Of a DNA stretch of 64,000 bases, positions 12,201 to 18,200 are shown piece by piece. The position numbers and the translations under genes are program-made. This DNA is from Hippasteria phrygiana (lineage: Eukaryota; Echinodermata; Asteroidea; Valvatida; Goniasteridae). Position 1 is the first letter of the stretch. Every line of letters starts with the position of its first letter. The stretch is taken from assembly GCA_037893225.1 (NCBI GenBank), contig JAZGUH010000199.1:744001-808000 (forward strand). The letters run 5' to 3'. A model generated the notes under the pieces. That model made no database searches. It had not been told where the DNA came from and worked only from the letters and a program-made list of their open reading frames with translations.

Positions 12201-15200
12201 AAGGCAGCCACCCATAAAAATATTTGTAATGACTTTTTCCACGCATCAGCGGATCCCTATCCGGAGTGTTCCTTCCTTGATGTCATCCAAACTATGGCGG
12301 GTCAGACTGTGACGCTCCGTTGCCTAGTGAGGCAGGCCAAGCCGGTACCAACAGTAACGTGGAGCGTACAGAATGGAACGGCCACCCCAAAGCTGTTGAC
12401 TACGACTTTTACAGTTCTGTCAGACGACAGGCGCTCGTGGAATGTCAACACGTCGGCGACCTTTGCGCCCGTTCCCGGGGATGATGGGAAGGTAGTGGCC
12501 ATCTCGTTGGTGAGCCCGGCATGGACAGGGACCAGAGAAGTTACGGCAACGCTGAATGTTACATGTGAGGAAATTGTTTTCGAAAAAAAAAGATTTCTGA
12601 TTGTGGTTGCCCGGAGTAATTTCTTATACCAATGCTGTGTGGATGCTGGCATAAGTAAATTATACAGCCGTATGTGTAGATACGTTCATTGAAAATGTAC
12701 GAACTCTTTTTTGTAAATTAACCCTAACGGTACTGATTTATCCAATTTTAATATGATTTTCCTCACGCCCTAGCAGAGAGCTGCCAACCAGTATGGATTT
12801 TCTGTATTTTATATGGAAATTCACGAAAACTACGGAAGTACACGTGTGAATTTTTGTATATATAAATACGGATTTTGTAATATCCGACCATAATATATTT
12901 GCATATTATGTTGTTATCTGCAAGTGTACTGGCTCAATAGTCCGATCCCAACCAAGCAGGTGCTAATTTAACTTTTAAAAAAAATACAAAAATTGACGAT
13001 CCATCTGGCCAGCGCGTGGGTTCGTTAAACTCACCAGGGACATGGCAGGCACGCATGAGCTCAGAAAATGAATTACATTTCCAGGCAAAGTTTAAATTTC
13101 ATGAAAAATATGGATTTTGTTGCTTTCTGAATACAGAAATGAGTTTGAAAAGGTTGGCAGCTCTGCTCTGGGGTAAGGCTGTTCATTTCCGAATAATTTA
13201 GTATTCAATTATTCAAGACTGAGCTTGACCGAATCTTCGAATATTCGGTAATCGCCGATCAAATCTTTCAGCCGTCTGCTGCAACTGCATGCCGCGCCGG
13301 TAAAAAGTTGCACGCAAAGCACGCCGGTGTTTTACATGCGACGATCGATATTAGAGACCACCCGATGGACATTTTTTTGCATTGTATCAAGATCATTACG
13401 AGTACATATAACATTCTGATAACAAGAAACCAAACTCCAGCCTGCATATATATCTTTTTTGAATATTCGAACCGGCAACAAAGCTATTTGAATATTCGGT
13501 TGATGATCGAATATTTGAATGTTCGCTATATTCGGGAGCTACCCTAGGGAGTTAGGGTTAACCCCCTCCTATGATCAAGTCACATGTAGGAAAAGTTATT
13601 CTATCAATCAAAACAAGACTGCGTGTTTATAACCCTCTCGAGGGTGGTTACGCAGTATTCATAAATACCTCAGCGAGTTTCACTATCCCTATTGGTCGAG
13701 AGCCTGTCACGTGGGTGTGTTTAAACGGTTGTTTAAACACGGCTGGAAGTTGTTTAAACACGGCGCGGTTTGAAACATTTTTTCCGGTGTCACACGAAAT
13801 GTAGAGTCCTACAAAATCTGGTCCATTTTATTGGTTGGACACTCGAGCGACCAGTCACTCTCCTAATAACGCAAGCGCAATACTACCGATGCGTCCGTAT
13901 TTAGAGTCCATAATTTCACGCTACACCGCCACTACTGCGTTCTTGCACCACCTGGCGAGCGCGTCGCGCGCGCGTCAATTTCCATATAAGGACTTGTTTA
14001 CCACTACTCGCGGGTGGCACGAACCATTAAATAGCCGAAGGGGTGTTTTACAAACCAAGGTAAAACAAATTAAACAAAATCATTGGAAATGTATAACTTT
14101 CGGTGGTTTTTGCTTAATTATACAAAAAGGTATTTTATGAATGGGAATAAATATGTGCTGGGCCGGTTTTAAACGTACGTTTAAAACCGCCTTGGGGCCT
14201 GGACGCTGATAATGACCCTCGCCTTTGGCTCGGGTCATTATCAAGCGCCCAGGCCCCAAGGCGGTTTTAAACGTACGTTTAAAACCGGCCCAGCACATAT
14301 TTATTCCCTTATTAAAGCAGAAGTCAACTGACTGTATTTGATGGATAAATAAACAGTGCCCCTGTGGCACTGATGACTACAGACACAAAACTTTGCCAAA
14401 TTCAGTTGCTGACGGGAGACTAAACATCTTTGCATCCATTGCACAGTCGTGACAGTATGGAGAATTTCAAAATCATTTGACTTGTTTTGACTTTTGACTG
14501 ATACTGACCAGCAAATAGTTGTTTGCACTGCAGCTAATTTGGGGCAGTGACACTATGATCCGTATTGACTGATTAAAAATCATAGGAGGGTATACCCTAA
14601 CTCCCTAAAAGTGTGTTGAAAATTGCATTGAAATTTGAGGATTCAGGACTGTTTAACATTGACAAATATTGACCATATCGCAATGTCGACCAAAATAGTG
14701 GGTAAAATAGTAACAGGCTGAGATTGCAGCGAGGGGTATCAGTTTGCAAATTTTAGGTGGGAGTGGACGGGCAGCTTTATAATCTGCACTGGGAGTGGAC
14801 AGGCAGATATTTAATCCTAGATTAAACCTTGAATAAATCCTAATTCAACCCGTCATTCTTGAAGCTTCCCCAGATCACACAATTTGTTCTTGAATTCTAA
14901 CCCAGAATTCGATCTGTCCCCAAATCCGCAGATGTTCCCATTGTGACCATCACCCCGGACCCCATCACTGTGAGCGTGGGCCAAGATGCCACAATCCGAT
15001 GCTCTGCCCGTGCTAACCCAGAGCCCTTGAGCTATTCCTGGACCCTCCAAGCCCCCAACCAGAGGCCAATTACAAACTCCTCCGGCAGCGGGACTACGTA
15101 CACCTTCAAGAACATCAACAAAGAATACGACATGGCCAATTTGACATGCCAAGTCAGTAACACTATAGGCAAAAAAGAGGAGAAAGTGTTTATTAAAGTC

Positions 15201-18200
15201 ACAGGTGAGCCAAAACTTCCTCTGTTCCATCTTTGTATACTTATTGTGAATACTTGGTTTACTAGATTGCGAGCATTAATGTAAGGTTCTAGAAATGGAT
15301 TATTTAAAATCCAGTGCTGTAGTTGTGTCCACTTCATCTGAGCCCGAGTCCAAGTCCTTGGTGTCCGAGTCCTTGGTGTCGGACTCCAAGTCCTTGGTGT
15401 CCGAGTCTGAGTAGAGTCTGAGCCCTTGTATCCGAGTCGAAGTCCTTTAATTGTGTCCAAGTTCTTGTGTCCGAGTCCAAGTTGAGTCCAAGTTGGGGTT
15501 CGTGTCCAAGTCCAAGCTCATCAGTCTGAGTCCGAGTCCTTGTCCCCTTGCATCTATTCTGAGTTGAGTCCAAGTGGGAGTCCTTATATCCATGTCCAAG
15601 TTGAGTCCTCAACAGAGTCCTTATGTGAATCTCAAGTAGAATGTATATACATCATGACCAAAAAGGGTACTTATGGTAATATGTCCCTGTATTCAATGCA
15701 CAGACAACAGCATCTCAACGGGAGCCAAGATAGGTTTCTCAGTGTCTGGAGGCCTGTGTCTGGTCCTGCTGCTGCTAGCAAGCTTACTGTCTCATCGCTA
15801 CCGCAAGGAAATCAAACTGTGGTGGGCTCGGAAAGCCGGCAAAAACAAAGGTACGCCAGGGTGTCCAACAAGGAATATCAGATTGGGAACATGCGCTGGT
15901 TCTCTAGGAATACCGGGACCTGGGGCCAATTTCATGCCGATGCTAAGCAAAAAAAATTTGCTTAGCATGAAAAGTCTTCCTCGGTAAATACAGGATTATC
16001 GACCAAATGTTGATGTGAAATGTATTGCCTGTGGCTGGCATTCGGCTGGTGTTTGCTTAGCATGAAAATCCCATGGCCTTTTGGCTGGTAACCTGTTTTT
16101 AACTAAGCAAGACTTTTTGGTGCTAAGCAAATTTTTGTGCTTAGCAGCTCCGTGAAATTGGCCCCTGATTTCATAAAATGACTTCACAGTTAGCAGAAAA
16201 GTTGTGCATAAAAATGTATACATAGCAGAAAGTTTGTTTACGTTAGCAGTATTTCTCAGCCAAGTCGTACTTGGGCCTTTTTCTTTTCTTTTTTCTTTTT
16301 AAATTGAAATCGCCCCAAAGCAAGGCTAAAAGCCACTCTACATGTAGGTAAATCGTTACGATCAGAGGTGGTAGGGTTTGGCGACATGTTGAATTGCCAA
16401 CCCTACCATTTTACGGTTTTCCTGAGCCCGCAGATCTCAACAGAGGATAAATCTTCAATAGATACCAAAGAAATTATCCCAATTTTCAGACCTCGGGCGA
16501 GGTACCTTCCACTGTCGGTGAAACCAACTCACCTCCCCCCCTGTGTTTGTTTGGAGATTTCTATCGTTACGTCTCTATTTTAAGCTAATTCTGCCTTTGA
16601 AGTTAGTCAGACAGAACTGAGCAATTTATAGACGTCAGGGGATTATCAGGTCGGGGAACTAGACTATCTGGCTTGCACCCGTTCACGGATTGTGTGACCA
16701 ATTGCCAAACAAAATGTGGACTAACTAAAGTTTCTAAATTGGAGGCAGTACATGTATATGGAAAAAAAGGTTTTTTTCAATGATGGTCGGCCGACCATTG
16801 CTTAAAATTGAGACGAAAATTCCACTTTCTTGAAAATGTCAGCACGTGATTTGACAGGATGCTTGAGACTATTATTTACTTACACAACAGTCAAGTAAGG
16901 TATTTCCTTATAATTCAGTAGTTTTGTTTTTTTGATGTTTGAAAATGTTGTATAATACCTTCAGCCACACCCTTTTATACAACCCTATGGATTTTATTGT
17001 GGTCATTTTTTGTTTTTTTTCTCAGATCTTGCACATTCCACATTGAATTATAACTAATATAATTTGCTTACATTTCACAAGCTGCATTCCCGCAATTTGA
17101 CCACGATAGGTAAATTTTATGATTCTGCCACCACAAAGTCTTGATACACAGCTATCGGATGACAACACTCCATTTTTCAAATGTACATTTTGTTTGGTAC
17201 AGATCTGGAAAACAAAGAGTTTGATGTGTTCATCTCGTACAAGAGCAGCAGCCAGGATGAGGTGTTTGTGATAGAGGACCTAATTCCAAGACTGGAGCAA
17301 GATGGATACCGTGTCTGCGTCCACTACAGATTTTTCCTGCCTGGGAGAAGTGAGTAATTGCGTACAATCATGAAGGAGTACAAAAATGTGTCGGCACGAA
17401 ATGAACGGTCGCACTACAGTATATCCCAAGCAGAAACTAGTCTGGTTCCCTGACCTGAAGATTCCCTGACGTCTAAATCTTAGATCCGTTAGCTACCGCG
17501 GTTTAAAATAAATCATGACGTACAGAGTGACGTCTTCAGTGGCATCATTCAAATTTAATATTCTTGCAAAATCCAGTCGGCAAAATACTGCAAGAGTGTG
17601 GCATTGATTTTTCAGTTTCTATATATAATTGAGAATTCAAATTCCAGGATCTGTAACGGGCCTGACAGATATTTTGTTATTGCGAACATCAACGTTAATA
17701 GCCGAACGTTACCGAAAACAAGTTCGGGAAACTAAGGACGTTTTCGGAAACTGGCAGAATTCTACCAGTTTTTGTCACGTGACATTGGCGGCTATCAGAA
17801 TATTTTGGTCTGAGAACCAGACTATGCAGAAACGAGAGTTTTTCACTGGAAATTCAAATTTGGGATTGTAACATTATTACGTTTCAAAAGCCCCATTCTG
17901 TCATATCCCAAAATTTAAAAAAATCTATTCAGTTTCTTTTTGAACTCGGGCTAAAGTGTGCAGAGTTCTCTAACTTTGAGCATCACATCAGTTTCCCAAA
18001 ACAAGGTGCTGAAACTCTGACAGCTTCAAAAAGGTTATTTGCAAGAAAGCGGGTTGCACAGGTTTTATTTGCTCAACGTCGTCAAACTGTGCTGTGATCA
18101 CACATTTCTCAACCACAGCATAGACGTTGCATCATCAGCTGCAAATTTTAGAATTTGGAAATATGTTTGTATGTGAAAGGTTCCTGCTTAGCTTCCTTCA

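Noticed and set aside
15540..15987. Extended reading through the transmembrane exon (104-141 codons)
   Set aside because: Only 15704-15850 has phase-matched splice sites. The extension runs into repeat and a family A MITE.
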